Source of the DNA: Paraburkholderia franconis
GTDB lineage: Bacteria > Pseudomonadota > Gammaproteobacteria > Burkholderiales > Burkholderiaceae
Direction of reading: 5' to 3'
NCBI RefSeq assembly: GCF_009362735.1
Contig: NZ_WHNP01000024.1
Span: 62,001-126,000, forward strand
DNA: 64,000 bases
The position numbers and the translations under genes are program-made. The notes beneath the pieces are model-generated. The model saw nothing but the letters and a program-made list of their open reading frames with translations. It searched no databases and was not told where the DNA came from. This document shows, in pieces, positions 40,788 to 48,621 of the stretch. The first letter of the stretch is position 1. Every line of letters begins with the position of its first letter.

Positions 40788-42266
40788 ATGCAAAACGCTC
40801 CTATGACCGCCTTGTTGCCTGACGCGCTGGTGATGGCCGCCATCGTCGTCGCGTGGCTCAACGACACCTTTGCCGGGCCCGACAGCCGAAAGACGACGTA
40901 TTTCATCGCGCTCGTTTCGTCGGTGGTGGCCGGCATCTGGTTTGCCATCGAAGCCGTCGCGCCGGGCGCCGGGCCGCAGTACTTCTTCTCGCGCATGTAC
41001 GTGGTGGATCCGTTCGCCAGCGTGATGAAGGCGGTCGTATCGCTTGGCTACGCGCTGACGATCATCTACTCGCGCAAGTATCTGGAAGACCGCGGCCTGT
41101 ACGAAGGCAACTTCTTCCTGCTTGGCATGTTCTCGCTGCTCGGTCAGCTGATCATGATCTCGGGCAACAACTTCCTGACGCTGTATCTCGGTCTGGAACT
41201 GATGTCGCTGTCGCTGTACGCGGTGATCGCGCTGCGCCGCGATGCTGCTCCGTCGAACGAAGCCGCGATGAAGTACTACGTGCTGGGCGCGCTGGCTTCG
41301 GGCTTCCTGCTGTACGGCATCTCGATGCTCTATGGCGCAACGGGCTCGCTCGAACTGAACGAAGTGCTGAAGGCCGTCGCGTCGGGCCGCATCAACGACG
41401 TCGTGCTGCTGTTCGGCGTGATCTTCATCGTCGCGGGTGTCGCGTTCAAGATGGGCGCCGTGCCGTTCCATATGTGGGTGCCCGACGTCTATCAGGGCGC
41501 GCCGACTGCGATGACGCTGATCGTCGGCGGCGGCCCGAAGGTCGCGGCGTTCGCGTGGGGCCTGCGCTTCCTGGTGATGGGCCTGCTGCCGCTCGCCGTC
41601 GACTGGCAGGAGATGCTGGTCATCCTCGCCGCGCTGTCGCTGATCGTCGGCAACATCACGGGTATCGTCCAGCGCAACGTCAAGCGGATGCTGGCTTACT
41701 CGGCGATCTCGAACATGGGCTTCGTGCTGCTCGGCCTGCTGGCCGGCGTGGTCGACGGCAAGACGGGCTCGGCAGCGAGCGCATACGGCTCGGCGATGTT
41801 CTACAGCATCGTCTATCTGCTGACGACGCTCGGCTCGTTCGGCGTCGTGATGCTGCTCGCGCGCCGCGAGTTCGAAGCCGAAACACTCGACGATTTCAAG
41901 GGTCTCAACCAGCGTAGCCCCATCTTCGCGTTCGTGATGATGATGATGATGTTCTCGCTCGCCGGCATTCCGCCGGCGGTCGGCTTCTACGCAAAGCTCG
42001 CGGTTCTCGAAGCGACGATGAACGCGGGTCTCACGTGGCTCGCCGTGCTCGCCGTGATCACATCGCTGTTCGGCGCGTTCTACTACCTGCGCATCGTCAA
42101 GCTGATGTACTTCGATGACCCCGTCGACACGACGCCGCTCGCGGGCGACGCCTGCAAGCGCACGCTGCTGGCACTGAACGGCGTCGCCGTGCTGGTGCTC
42201 GGCATCGTTCCCGGTCCGCTGATGTCGATTTGCCTGAACGCGATTTCGCATACGCTGCCGCTGTAA
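40788..42266 (+). CDS. nuoN: NADH-quinone oxidoreductase subunit N
   Basis: A 492-residue antiporter-like subunit, last of the 14 nuo genes. Conserved parts are LGLELMSLSLYAVIALRRD, FKMGAVPFHMWVPDVYQGAPTAMTLIVGGGPKVAAF and RNVKRMLAYSAISNMGFVLLG. ATG at 40788 follows GGAGG. Its stop overlaps the start of the DUF2818 gene (TAATG). Confidence 0.98.
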   Translation: MQNAPMTALLPDALVMAAIVVAWLNDTFAGPDSRKTTYFIALVSSVVAGIWFAIEAVAPGAGPQYFFSRMYVVDPFASVMKAVVSLGYALTIIYSRKYLEDRGLYEGNFFLLGMFSLLGQLIMISGNNFLTLYLGLELMSLSLYAVIALRRDAAPSNEAAMKYYVLGALASGFLLYGISMLYGATGSLELNEVLKAVASGRINDVVLLFGVIFIVAGVAFKMGAVPFHMWVPDVYQGAPTAMTLIVGGGPKVAAFAWGLRFLVMGLLPLAVDWQEMLVILAALSLIVGNITGIVQRNVKRMLAYSAISNMGFVLLGLLAGVVDGKTGSAASAYGSAMFYSIVYLLTTLGSFGVVMLLARREFEAETLDDFKGLNQRSPIFAFVMMMMMFSLAGIPPAVGFYAKLAVLEATMNAGLTWLAVLAVITSLFGAFYYLRIVKLMYFDDPVDTTPLAGDACKRTLLALNGVAVLVLGIVPGPLMSICLNAISHTLPL

Positions 42267-42562
42267 TGTCGGCAGCCGGGTGGTTCATCGTGCTGTTGGC
42301 GCTCGCGGGCGCCAACTTGCCGTTTCTGAATCAACGCCTGTTCGGTGTCGTGCCCTTGAGGGCCGAAAAGAAAAGCGCGTGGATCAGGATTGGCGAACTG
42401 ATCGTGCTGTATTTCATTGTGGGCGCGCTCGGCTTCCTGCTCGAAGCGCGCGCCGGCAACCGCTTCGAACAAGGCTGGCAGTTCTACGCGATCACGTTCA
42501 GCCTGTTCATCGTGTTTGCCTTCCCGGGCTTCACGTTTCAATATCTCGTCAAACGGCGCTGA
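42266..42562 (+). CDS. DUF2818 family small membrane protein
   Basis: A 98-residue protein with three hydrophobic segments (about 3-22, 43-62, 75-94) and the conserved NLPFLNQRLFGVVPLR loop. It is translationally coupled to nuoN through a TAATG overlap. In betaproteobacteria this family follows nuoN, which suggests an accessory role in complex I assembly or stability; this is unproven. Confidence 0.9.
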   Translation: MSAAGWFIVLLALAGANLPFLNQRLFGVVPLRAEKKSAWIRIGELIVLYFIVGALGFLLEARAGNRFEQGWQFYAITFSLFIVFAFPGFTFQYLVKRR

Positions 42563-42604
42563 CGGTTCCAGCCGTCGCGCCTCTCTCGCCGCAAGAGGCC
42601 GCAC

Positions 42605-43195
42605 ATGGCAGAACTTCCCGATCACGACGCCGCGCTCATCGAGACCTGCATCAAAAGCGAAGTGGCTTATCAAGGGCCCTTCATGACGGTCAAATGCGAC
42701 ACCGTGCGCCTGCCCGATGGCAAAACGGCGACGCGCGAATACGTCAAGCATCCCGGCGCCGTGATGGTGATCCCTCTCTTCGACGACGGCCGCGTGCTGA
42801 TGGAGAGCCAATATCGCTACGCGATGGGCAAGGTGATGTACGAGTATCCGGCCGGCAAGCTGGACCCGGACGAAGACTCGCTGACCTGCGCAAAGCGCGA
42901 GTTGCTCGAAGAGACGGGCTATACGGCGCGCGAGTACGTCTATCTGACGCGCATTCATCCGATCATTTCGTACTCGACGGAGTTCATCGACATCTATGTC
43001 GCGCGCGGCCTGACGGCGGGCGAGCGCAAGCTCGACGATGGTGAGTTCCTGGAAACGTTCATCGCGAAGGTGACGGACGTGTCGGAATGGATACGGACGG
43101 GCCAACTGAGCGACGTGAAGACGATCATCGGCACGTTCTGGCTCGAGAAGCTGCTGTCGGGCGAGTGGGCGACGAACGCGGCAGAGGCGGGCTGA
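42605..43195 (+). CDS. NUDIX hydrolase, ADP-ribose pyrophosphatase type
   Basis: A 196-residue cytosolic Nudix protein. The complete box GX5EX7REUXEEXGU reads GKLDPDEDSLTCAKRELLEETGY at about 90-112, with the four metal-binding acidic residues intact. The upstream FDDGRVLMESQYRYAMGKVMYEYPAG (E-x-P-AG) is typical of ADP-sugar pyrophosphatases of the NudF/NudE class. It probably cleaves ADP-ribose or related ADP-sugars. It follows DUF2818 by 42 bases and is followed by a terminator. Confidence 0.94.
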   Translation: MAELPDHDAALIETCIKSEVAYQGPFMTVKCDTVRLPDGKTATREYVKHPGAVMVIPLFDDGRVLMESQYRYAMGKVMYEYPAGKLDPDEDSLTCAKRELLEETGYTAREYVYLTRIHPIISYSTEFIDIYVARGLTAGERKLDDGEFLETFIAKVTDVSEWIRTGQLSDVKTIIGTFWLEKLLSGEWATNAAEAG

Positions 43196-43228
43196 TACGC
43201 CGCCCGCATTGACTCAGCGATCATCTGC

Positions 43229-43264
43229 AAAACGGTAGCCTTGGCGCTGCCGTTTTCCTTTTCT
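43229..43264 (+). terminator. Rho-independent terminator closing the nuo-NUDIX transcription unit
   Basis: AAAACGGTAGC (43229-43239) pairs with GCTGCCGTTTT (43246-43256, one G-T wobble), followed by CCTTTTC. Confidence 0.8.
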
Positions 43265-43442
43265 GACGTTCGTTGTGGGGCGGCCATCGACGTTCGGGCG
43301 CGTCATGCACCAACGCGCTAAAATGATTGACTGTCGTTCAGTTGCCAGCACCGCCTGCTTTGTCCGATACAAGAGCGCCAAGCGGCTGCGCTGCCGCTAG
43401 CCGGCCCACAAGAGCACCAGCAAAAGCAGCAGCAATCTTAAC

Positions 43443-43479
43443 GAACGACCGTTCACAAATTTCGATTTTGCGCTAAACT
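43443..43479 (+). promoter_or_regulatory. Promoter with overlapping palindromic operator before DUF1178 and the acyl-CoA genes
   Basis: GAACG-AC-CGTTC (43443-43454) is a perfect palindrome overlapping a -35 element TTCACA (43452-43457). TAAACT (43474-43479) follows after 16 bases. The 9-mer CGACCGTTC also occurs within the operator-like region of the TetR gene at the left edge (655-663). Repressor control is inferred. Confidence 0.5.
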
Positions 43480-43501
43480 CGTACGCAAGCCCTGATTCCA
43501 C

Positions 43502-43936
43502 ATGAAGGTCCTCGATCTACAGTGTCCGCACGATCATCGGTTCGAAGGCTGGTTTGCTTCCGCCGATGACTTCGAATCGCAGTTGTCCCGCAAGCTGGTC
43601 GGATGTCCGATTTGCGGTGCGACCGAAGTGAGCCGTTTGCCGTCGGCGCCTCGCCTGAATCTGTCGAAGGCGACGAGCGCCCCGTCCGACAAGGCTCCCG
43701 CGAACGCTAGCGAATTGCAGGCGCACGTGATGCGCGCGCTGCGCGAGGTGCTGGAAAAGACCGAGAACGTGGGCGACCGCTTTGCCGAGGAAGCGCGGCG
43801 CATTCACTATAACGAAGCGCCGGCTCGCAGCATCCGGGGCGTCACGACGCCCGAAGATGCGCGCGCCCTCGTCGAAGAAGGCATCGATGTGATGCCGCTG
43901 CCCGTACCCGCCGCGCTGAAAGAGCCGCTGCAATAG
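43502..43936 (+). CDS. DUF1178 family protein
   Basis: A 144-residue cytosolic protein. The N-terminal MKVLDLQCPHDHRFEGWFASADDFESQ and LVGCPICGATEVSRLPSAPRLN (CPIC) suggest a small zinc-ribbon-like fold. The C-terminal part (ENVGDRFAEEARRIHYNEAPARSIRGVTTPEDARALVEEGIDVMPLP) is highly conserved in the family. Function is unknown. In Burkholderia relatives it sits downstream of the nuo-NUDIX block; here its own promoter with a palindromic operator precedes it, and it may be co-transcribed with the acyl-CoA dehydrogenase genes. Confidence 0.92.
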   Translation: MKVLDLQCPHDHRFEGWFASADDFESQLSRKLVGCPICGATEVSRLPSAPRLNLSKATSAPSDKAPANASELQAHVMRALREVLEKTENVGDRFAEEARRIHYNEAPARSIRGVTTPEDARALVEEGIDVMPLPVPAALKEPLQ

Positions 43937-43990
43937 CCCTTGCTTGCAGTGCTCCTGGCGGCAACAGGCCGCGGCCAGGAGACACTGTGC

Positions 43991-45187
43991 ATGGACCTGA
44001 ACTATTCCCCCGCCGACGACGCGTTCCGCGCCGACATCCGCGCCTGGCTCGAAGCGAATCTGCCTGACGAGCTGCGCGACAAAGTCCTCAACCACAAACG
44101 TCTGAATCGCGACGACTTCGCGAACTGGCACAAGCTGCTCGGCAAGCGCGGCTGGTCGGCGCCTGCATGGCCCTCCGAATACGGCGGCCCGAACTGGAAC
44201 ACGACGCAGCGCCATATCTGGGACGAAGAGTGCGCCCGTGTCGGCGCGCCGACGGTGTTGCCGTTCGGCGTGTCGATGGTCGCGCCCGTGCTGATGAAGT
44301 ACGGCAGCGAAGCGCAAAAGCGCCACTATCTGCCGCGCATTCTCGACGGCACCGACTGGTGGTGCCAGGGTTATTCGGAGCCGGGCTCGGGTTCGGATCT
44401 GGCGTCGCTGCGCACGCGTGCCGAGCGCGTCGGCGACCATTACGTCGTCAACGGCCAGAAGACCTGGACGACGCTCGGCCAGCACGCCGACATGATGTTC
44501 TGCCTCGTGCGCACCGACAGCGGCGCGAAGAAGCAGGAGGGCATCTCGTTCCTGCTGATCGACATGAAGACACCGGGCATCACGGTGCGTCCCATCATCA
44601 CGCTCGACGAGGATCACGAAGTCAACGAAGTGTTCTTCGAGGACGTGAAGGTTCCCGTCGAGAATCTCGTCGGCGACGAGAATCGCGGCTGGACCTATGC
44701 GAAGTATCTGCTCGGACATGAGCGCACGGGCATTGCGCGCGTCGGCCAGTCGAAGCGCGAACTCGTGTTTCTCAAGCATCTCGCGCTAAAGCAGAAAAAG
44801 AACGTCAGGCCGCTGCTGCACGATCCGCTCTTTGCCGCGAAAGTCGCGAGCCTCGAAATCGAACTGATGGCGCTCGAAGTCACGGTGCAGCGCGTCGTGG
44901 CGAACGAAGCGGGCGGGCGCGGTCCGGGGCCGGAGGCGTCGATGCTGAAGATCAAGGGCACGGAAGTGCAGCAGGGACTGACGGAGCTGATGGTCGAAGC
45001 CGTCGGCCCGCTCGCCGCGCCGTTTGATGTGCCGTTCCTCGAAGGCGAACGCGAGCACAGCATCGCGGGCGACGACGATGCCGCGCCGCTCGCCGCGTAC
45101 TACTTCAACTATCGCAAGACCTCGATCTACGGCGGCTCGAACGAAATTCAAAAGAACATCATCGCGCAGATGATTCTCGGACTGTGA
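43991..45187 (+). CDS. Acyl-CoA dehydrogenase, large subunit (PimC-like)
   Basis: A 398-residue flavoprotein. FAD/substrate segments CQGYSEPGSGSDLASLRTRAER and NGQKTWTTLGQHADMMFCLVRT are in the middle beta domain. The C-terminal YYFNYRKTSIYGGSNEIQKNIIAQMILGL carries the GGSxEI FAD-binding turn. This branch (IPD/PimC) works with a smaller partner encoded next to it, as in pimeloyl-CoA and steroid side-chain dehydrogenases. ATG at 43991 has AGGAGA eight bases upstream. It precedes the small subunit gene by 10 bases. The acyl substrate is unknown. Confidence 0.92.
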   Translation: MDLNYSPADDAFRADIRAWLEANLPDELRDKVLNHKRLNRDDFANWHKLLGKRGWSAPAWPSEYGGPNWNTTQRHIWDEECARVGAPTVLPFGVSMVAPVLMKYGSEAQKRHYLPRILDGTDWWCQGYSEPGSGSDLASLRTRAERVGDHYVVNGQKTWTTLGQHADMMFCLVRTDSGAKKQEGISFLLIDMKTPGITVRPIITLDEDHEVNEVFFEDVKVPVENLVGDENRGWTYAKYLLGHERTGIARVGQSKRELVFLKHLALKQKKNVRPLLHDPLFAAKVASLEIELMALEVTVQRVVANEAGGRGPGPEASMLKIKGTEVQQGLTELMVEAVGPLAAPFDVPFLEGEREHSIAGDDDAAPLAAYYFNYRKTSIYGGSNEIQKNIIAQMILGL

Positions 45188-45197
45188 GGAGCGGCGC

Positions 45198-46337
45198 ATG
45201 GACTTCAATTTCACCGACGAACAACAGCAATTCGCGGACGCGCTGCGCCGCTACCTCGATAAGCACTACGGCTTCGAAGCGCGTCGGGCGATCGTGCGCT
45301 CGGAAGCCGGCGTATCGGACGAGCATTGGTCCGCGTTCACGGAGCTGGGGCTGACCGCGCTGCCCGTACCCGAGGCGCAGGGCGGCTTCAACGGCGATAC
45401 GGTCGACATGCTGGTCGTGATGCAGGAGCTGGGGCGCGCGCTGGTCGTCGAGCCGTACTGGTCGACGGCTGTCGGCATCGAAGCGCTGAAGCTTTCCGGC
45501 ACGGGCGAAGGCGATGACGCCGCGCTGCTCGAACGCGCGGCGCAAGGGGAGATCAAGCTTGCCGTCGCGTTTCATGAGCCCGACGCGCGCTACGATCTGT
45601 TCGCGATCGAAACGATGGCCACGCGTCAAGGCGACGGCTACGTGCTGAGCGGCACGAAGTCGGTCGTGCAGCATGGCGCGCAGGCCGACCATTGGATCGT
45701 GCCCACTCGGCTCGACGGCGAAGTGGCGCTGTTCGTCGTCGCACGCGATGCCACGAGTACGCAGATCACCGCGCAAGTCACCGACTATCGGACGATCGAT
45801 GGCCAGCGCGCCGCGACGCTCGTGTTCAACGCGACGCCGGCGCGCAAGCTGAACGGCAGGCATGCGGGCGCAGCCGCGCTCGAGCACATCGCCGACTACG
45901 GCATCGTTCTGTTGTGCTCGGAGGCGATCGGCGCGCTCGATGCGCTGAATCACGCGACCGTCGAATACACGAAGACGCGCCAGCAATTCGGCGTGCCGAT
46001 CGCGCGGTTCCAGGCGCTGCAGCATCGGATGGTCGAGATGCTGATTCATACCGAGCAGGCGCGTTCCGCGACCTATCTCGCGGCCGTGCGCTACAGCGGC
46101 GATGATGCCGACGTGCGCCGCCGCGCGGTGTCCGCGGCGAAAGTGCGCGTGGGCCAGGCTGCGCGCTTCGTCGGGCAGCAGGCGGTGCAGTTGCACGGCG
46201 GCATGGGCGTGACGAACGAAGTCGCGGCCGCGCATCTGTTCAAGCGCCTCGCGATCATCGAGACCACGCTCGGTGATGTCGATCATCATCTTGCGCGCTT
46301 TGCCGCGCTGCCGGGATTCGCGACGGCCGACGCGTGA
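45198..46337 (+). CDS. Acyl-CoA dehydrogenase, small subunit (PimD-like)
   Basis: A 379-residue acyl-CoA dehydrogenase homologue starting MDFNFTDEQQQFADALRRYL, as in small subunits of the PimCD class. The C-terminus has QQAVQLHGGMGVTNEVAAAHLFKRL but lacks the GGSxEI turn found in the large subunit, so the two probably share FAD sites in a heterotetramer. The middle domain is divergent (FHEPDARYDLFAIETMATRQGDGYVLSGTKSVV). Ten bases separate it from the large subunit gene; GAGGAG precedes the ATG. Confidence 0.9.
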   Translation: MDFNFTDEQQQFADALRRYLDKHYGFEARRAIVRSEAGVSDEHWSAFTELGLTALPVPEAQGGFNGDTVDMLVVMQELGRALVVEPYWSTAVGIEALKLSGTGEGDDAALLERAAQGEIKLAVAFHEPDARYDLFAIETMATRQGDGYVLSGTKSVVQHGAQADHWIVPTRLDGEVALFVVARDATSTQITAQVTDYRTIDGQRAATLVFNATPARKLNGRHAGAAALEHIADYGIVLLCSEAIGALDALNHATVEYTKTRQQFGVPIARFQALQHRMVEMLIHTEQARSATYLAAVRYSGDDADVRRRAVSAAKVRVGQAARFVGQQAVQLHGGMGVTNEVAAAHLFKRLAIIETTLGDVDHHLARFAALPGFATADA

Positions 46338-46370
46338 GCGCCGCCTTCAACACATGCAATGAGGTGACAG

Positions 46371-46829
46371 ATGGGTTTGAGCTACGAGGACATGGAAGTC
46401 GGCAAGACGTATGAAGTCGGCACGCACACGTTCACCCGCGACGAGATCATCCGCTTTGCGGAGCAATACGATCCGCAGCCGTTCCATGTCGACGATGCCG
46501 GCGCTGCCGCGTCGCCGTACGGCACGCTGATCGCGAGCGGCTGGCACACGTGCTCGGTGATGATGGGCATGCTCGTGCGCAACATGCTGCAAGGCTCGAC
46601 GTCGATGGGCTCGCCGGGCATCGACGACTTGCGCTGGCTCAAGCCCGTGCGCATCGGCGACACGATCCGCATGACCAACAGCATCCTCGACAAGCGCGTG
46701 TCGGCGAGCAAGCCGGATCGCGGCATCGTGTCGACGGAATGGCAGGGCATCAATCAGAACGGCGAACTCGTGATCATGGTGCGTTCGAAGGCGATCTTCG
46801 GGCTGCGTAATCCCGGGGCGGCTGCATGA
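46371..46829 (+). CDS. MaoC family (R)-specific enoyl-CoA hydratase
   Basis: A 152-residue hot-dog-fold protein. The hydratase motif FAEQYDPQPFHVDD gives catalytic Asp34 and His39; ASPYGTLIASGWHTCS follows as the usual second half. It should hydrate a 2-enoyl-CoA, consistent with the acyl-CoA dehydrogenase genes upstream. The stop overlaps the next MaoC gene (ATGA), so the two may form a heterodimer or act in sequence. Confidence 0.92.
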   Translation: MGLSYEDMEVGKTYEVGTHTFTRDEIIRFAEQYDPQPFHVDDAGAAASPYGTLIASGWHTCSVMMGMLVRNMLQGSTSMGSPGIDDLRWLKPVRIGDTIRMTNSILDKRVSASKPDRGIVSTEWQGINQNGELVIMVRSKAIFGLRNPGAAA

Positions 46830-47290
46830 CGCCCGAGCTGACGCTCGGCCATGCCGACGATGTGCGGGCGCTCATCGGCCGGCCGCCGCGCGTGAGTCAT
46901 TGGGTCGAAGTCGATCAGGCGAGCGTCGACCGCTTCGCTGTCGTGACGAGCGATCATCAATGGATTCATGTCGACCCCGAACGTGCAAAGCGCGAGTCGC
47001 CGTTCGGCGGACCGATAGCACATGGCTTTCTGACGCTGTCGCTGATTCCGGCGCTGCTCGTCAGCACGTTCGGCTTCGAGCAGCGCATGGGCGTCAATTA
47101 CGGGCTCAATCGCGTGCGCTTCACTGCGCCTGTGCCCGTGGGCTCGCAGTTGCGCGCGCGCTTTGCCGTGTCGGGCGTGACAGATGTCGAAGAGGGCGGC
47201 GTGCAGATCGTGTGGAATGTGGCGCTCGAAACGGAGGGTAGCGAGCGCCCCGTGTGCATCGCGGAGTTCATCACGCGACATTATTTCTAG
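46826..47290 (+). CDS. Second MaoC family hydratase
   Basis: A 154-residue hot-dog-fold protein of the NodN-like branch. The motif FAVVTSDHQWIHVDPERA has Asp43 and His48, and SPFGGPIAHGFLTLSL is the classical substrate-loop segment. Both catalytic residues are intact, so it is likely active rather than a scaffold. It overlaps the preceding MaoC gene by four bases and ends the rightward acyl-CoA operon. A perfect hairpin follows before the convergent gene. Confidence 0.9.
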   Translation: MTPELTLGHADDVRALIGRPPRVSHWVEVDQASVDRFAVVTSDHQWIHVDPERAKRESPFGGPIAHGFLTLSLIPALLVSTFGFEQRMGVNYGLNRVRFTAPVPVGSQLRARFAVSGVTDVEEGGVQIVWNVALETEGSERPVCIAEFITRHYF

Positions 47291-47304
47291 CAGCGCCGGC
47301 AAGC

Positions 47305-47338
47305 GCCGTTGCGATGAACTTCAACGCATCGCAACGGC
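47305..47338. terminator. Convergent-gene hairpin (no T-run)
   Basis: GCCGTTGCGATG (47305-47316) pairs perfectly with CATCGCAACGGC (47327-47338) across a 10-base loop, between the stops of the rightward MaoC gene and the leftward glutathione transferase gene. Lack of a T-run makes intrinsic termination uncertain. Confidence 0.6.
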
Positions 47339-47359
47339 ACACTTCACCGATGCAGTCGC

Positions 47360-48061
47360 TCAGTGCTTCGCGTACTGTGTCGCGCCGAACAGCACTTCCT
47401 TCGCCTTTTCGTCCATCAACGGCACGCGCTCCGACGCCAGCACTTCGACGCCACGTTGCACGGCCGGGCGCGCGGCGATCTCTTCCTGCCAGCGCTTCAC
47501 GTTCGGAAACTCGTCGATCTGCAAGCCCTGGTTTTGCCACGAGCGCGTCCACGGATACGTGGCGATATCCGCGATCGTGTAGTCGTTGCCCGCCAGATAA
47601 CGCGTCTTGCCGAGCTTCGCATCCATCACGCCGTATAGGCGCTTCGCTTCGTTCGTGTAGCGGTTGATCGCGTATTCGATTGGCTGCGGCGCATACACGC
47701 GGAAGTGGTGCGTCTGGCCGAGCATCGGGCCGATGCCGCCCATCTGGAACATCAGCCATTGAAGCGTTTCGTAACGCGCGGCGGGATCGGTGGGGAGAAA
47801 CTTGCCCGTCTTCTCGGCGAGGTAGATCAGGATCGCGCCGGACTCGAACAGCGAAAACGGCTTGCCGTCCGCGCGTTTCGGTCCGTCGCTGTCGACGATG
47901 GCGGGAATCTTGTTGTTCGGGCTGATCTCCAGAAACTCGTGCGTGAACTGATCGCCAGCGCCGATGTTGATGGGATGCGCCTTGTATTCGAGGCCCGTCT
48001 CCTCGAGCATGATGTGAATCTTGTGGCCGTTCGGGGTTGCCCAGCTGTAGACGTCGATCAT
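47360..48061 (-). CDS. Glutathione transferase, YfcG/YghU (Nu) type
   Basis: A 233-residue cytosolic GST-fold protein. The N-terminal thioredoxin-like domain has YSWATPNGHKIHIMLEETGLEY and FLEISPNNKIPAIVD, the signature of Nu-class enzymes with disulfide-bond reductase activity on glutathione disulfides. The C-terminal helical domain has YLAGNDYTIADIATYPW. The start at 48061 is supported by AAGGAACC; the longer frame to 48160 lacks support. It faces the acyl-CoA operon convergently. Confidence 0.92.
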   Translation of the reverse strand: MIDVYSWATPNGHKIHIMLEETGLEYKAHPINIGAGDQFTHEFLEISPNNKIPAIVDSDGPKRADGKPFSLFESGAILIYLAEKTGKFLPTDPAARYETLQWLMFQMGGIGPMLGQTHHFRVYAPQPIEYAINRYTNEAKRLYGVMDAKLGKTRYLAGNDYTIADIATYPWTRSWQNQGLQIDEFPNVKRWQEEIAARPAVQRGVEVLASERVPLMDEKAKEVLFGATQYAKH

Positions 48062-48137
48062 CGTGGTTCCTTGTGTCTGGTTGTCTTTGGGTTTTTGCCT
48101 TCGCGCTGGCATCCGCGATGCGCCTACCGGCGCGAAG

Positions 48138-48174
48138 GTTGCCCCTGTGCGGGGCGGCACTTACTTTTCTTTGC
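48138..48174 (+). repeat. Inverted intergenic repeat, left copy
   Basis: Begins GTTGCCCCTGTGCGGGGCGG and ends CACTTACTTTTCTTTGC. Its near-exact reverse complement lies at 48401-48436. Within it, CCCC-TGTG-CGGGG can fold back on itself. It resembles dispersed intergenic repeats common in Paraburkholderia genomes. Confidence 0.8.
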
Positions 48175-48400
48175 AGCGGCAAAGAAAGTAGGCAAAAGAA
48201 AGCCGTTCACACCACCAGCGCTTGACCTTTACCCACGGGCTCTCAACGTTCCAGGGTCCTAATCGCGGCTTCAGTAACGACCGGCAAGCGCCCGCAACAA
48301 CGTACGTACACCAACTTGAGCGGCGGTTGATCTATTACGGTCCGCTTTGCAAGCTTTGGCAAATCAACCGCATATCGTCACGGTATGTCACTCATCGGCG

Positions 48401-48436
48401 GCAAAGAAATTAAGTGCCGCCCCGCACAGGGGCGAC
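48401..48436 (-). repeat. Inverted intergenic repeat, right copy
   Basis: Begins GCAAAGAAATTAAGTGCCGC and ends CCGCACAGGGGCGAC, the reverse complement of the left copy with a few differences. The two copies define a ~300-base element. Confidence 0.8.
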
Positions 48437-48444
48437 GCCCGCGC

Positions 48445-48468
48445 CGCGTATGCGTATGCGCATACGCG
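48445..48468. repeat. Perfect palindrome
   Basis: CGCGTATGCG (48445-48454) and CGCATACGCG (48459-48468) are separated by TATG. It lies just outside the right inverted repeat. Confidence 0.7.
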
Positions 48469-48621
48469 GATGCCTGCGGCACGCCAAGCAAAACCACAGC
48501 GAAAACCGTCGCAAAGACAAAAAAATTAGACCACAGTTCGCCTGAGGCCGCTGACGCCGTGACAAGGACGCTGCACGTGGTCCAGACAGATGGCTGGGCA
48601 CTACAGCCACGTTTCTACGAA

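Larger units (their letters stand above)
43196..43501. other. 306-base intergenic region upstream of the DUF1178 gene
   Basis: It contains the NUDIX terminator (43229-43263) and, near the right end, a palindromic operator with an overlapping promoter (43443-43479). The rest (43264-43440) shows A/C-rich sequence with no recognisable gene. Confidence 0.6.
48062..48621. other. 560-base gene-free region bounded by inverted repeats
   Basis: No credible coding sequence. It contains two inverted copies of a ~36-base GC-rich repeat (48138-48174 and 48401-48436), a palindrome at 48445-48468 and A-rich stretches. It lies upstream of the leftward glutathione transferase gene and downstream of the leftward acyl-CoA operon. 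Confidence 0.7.
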
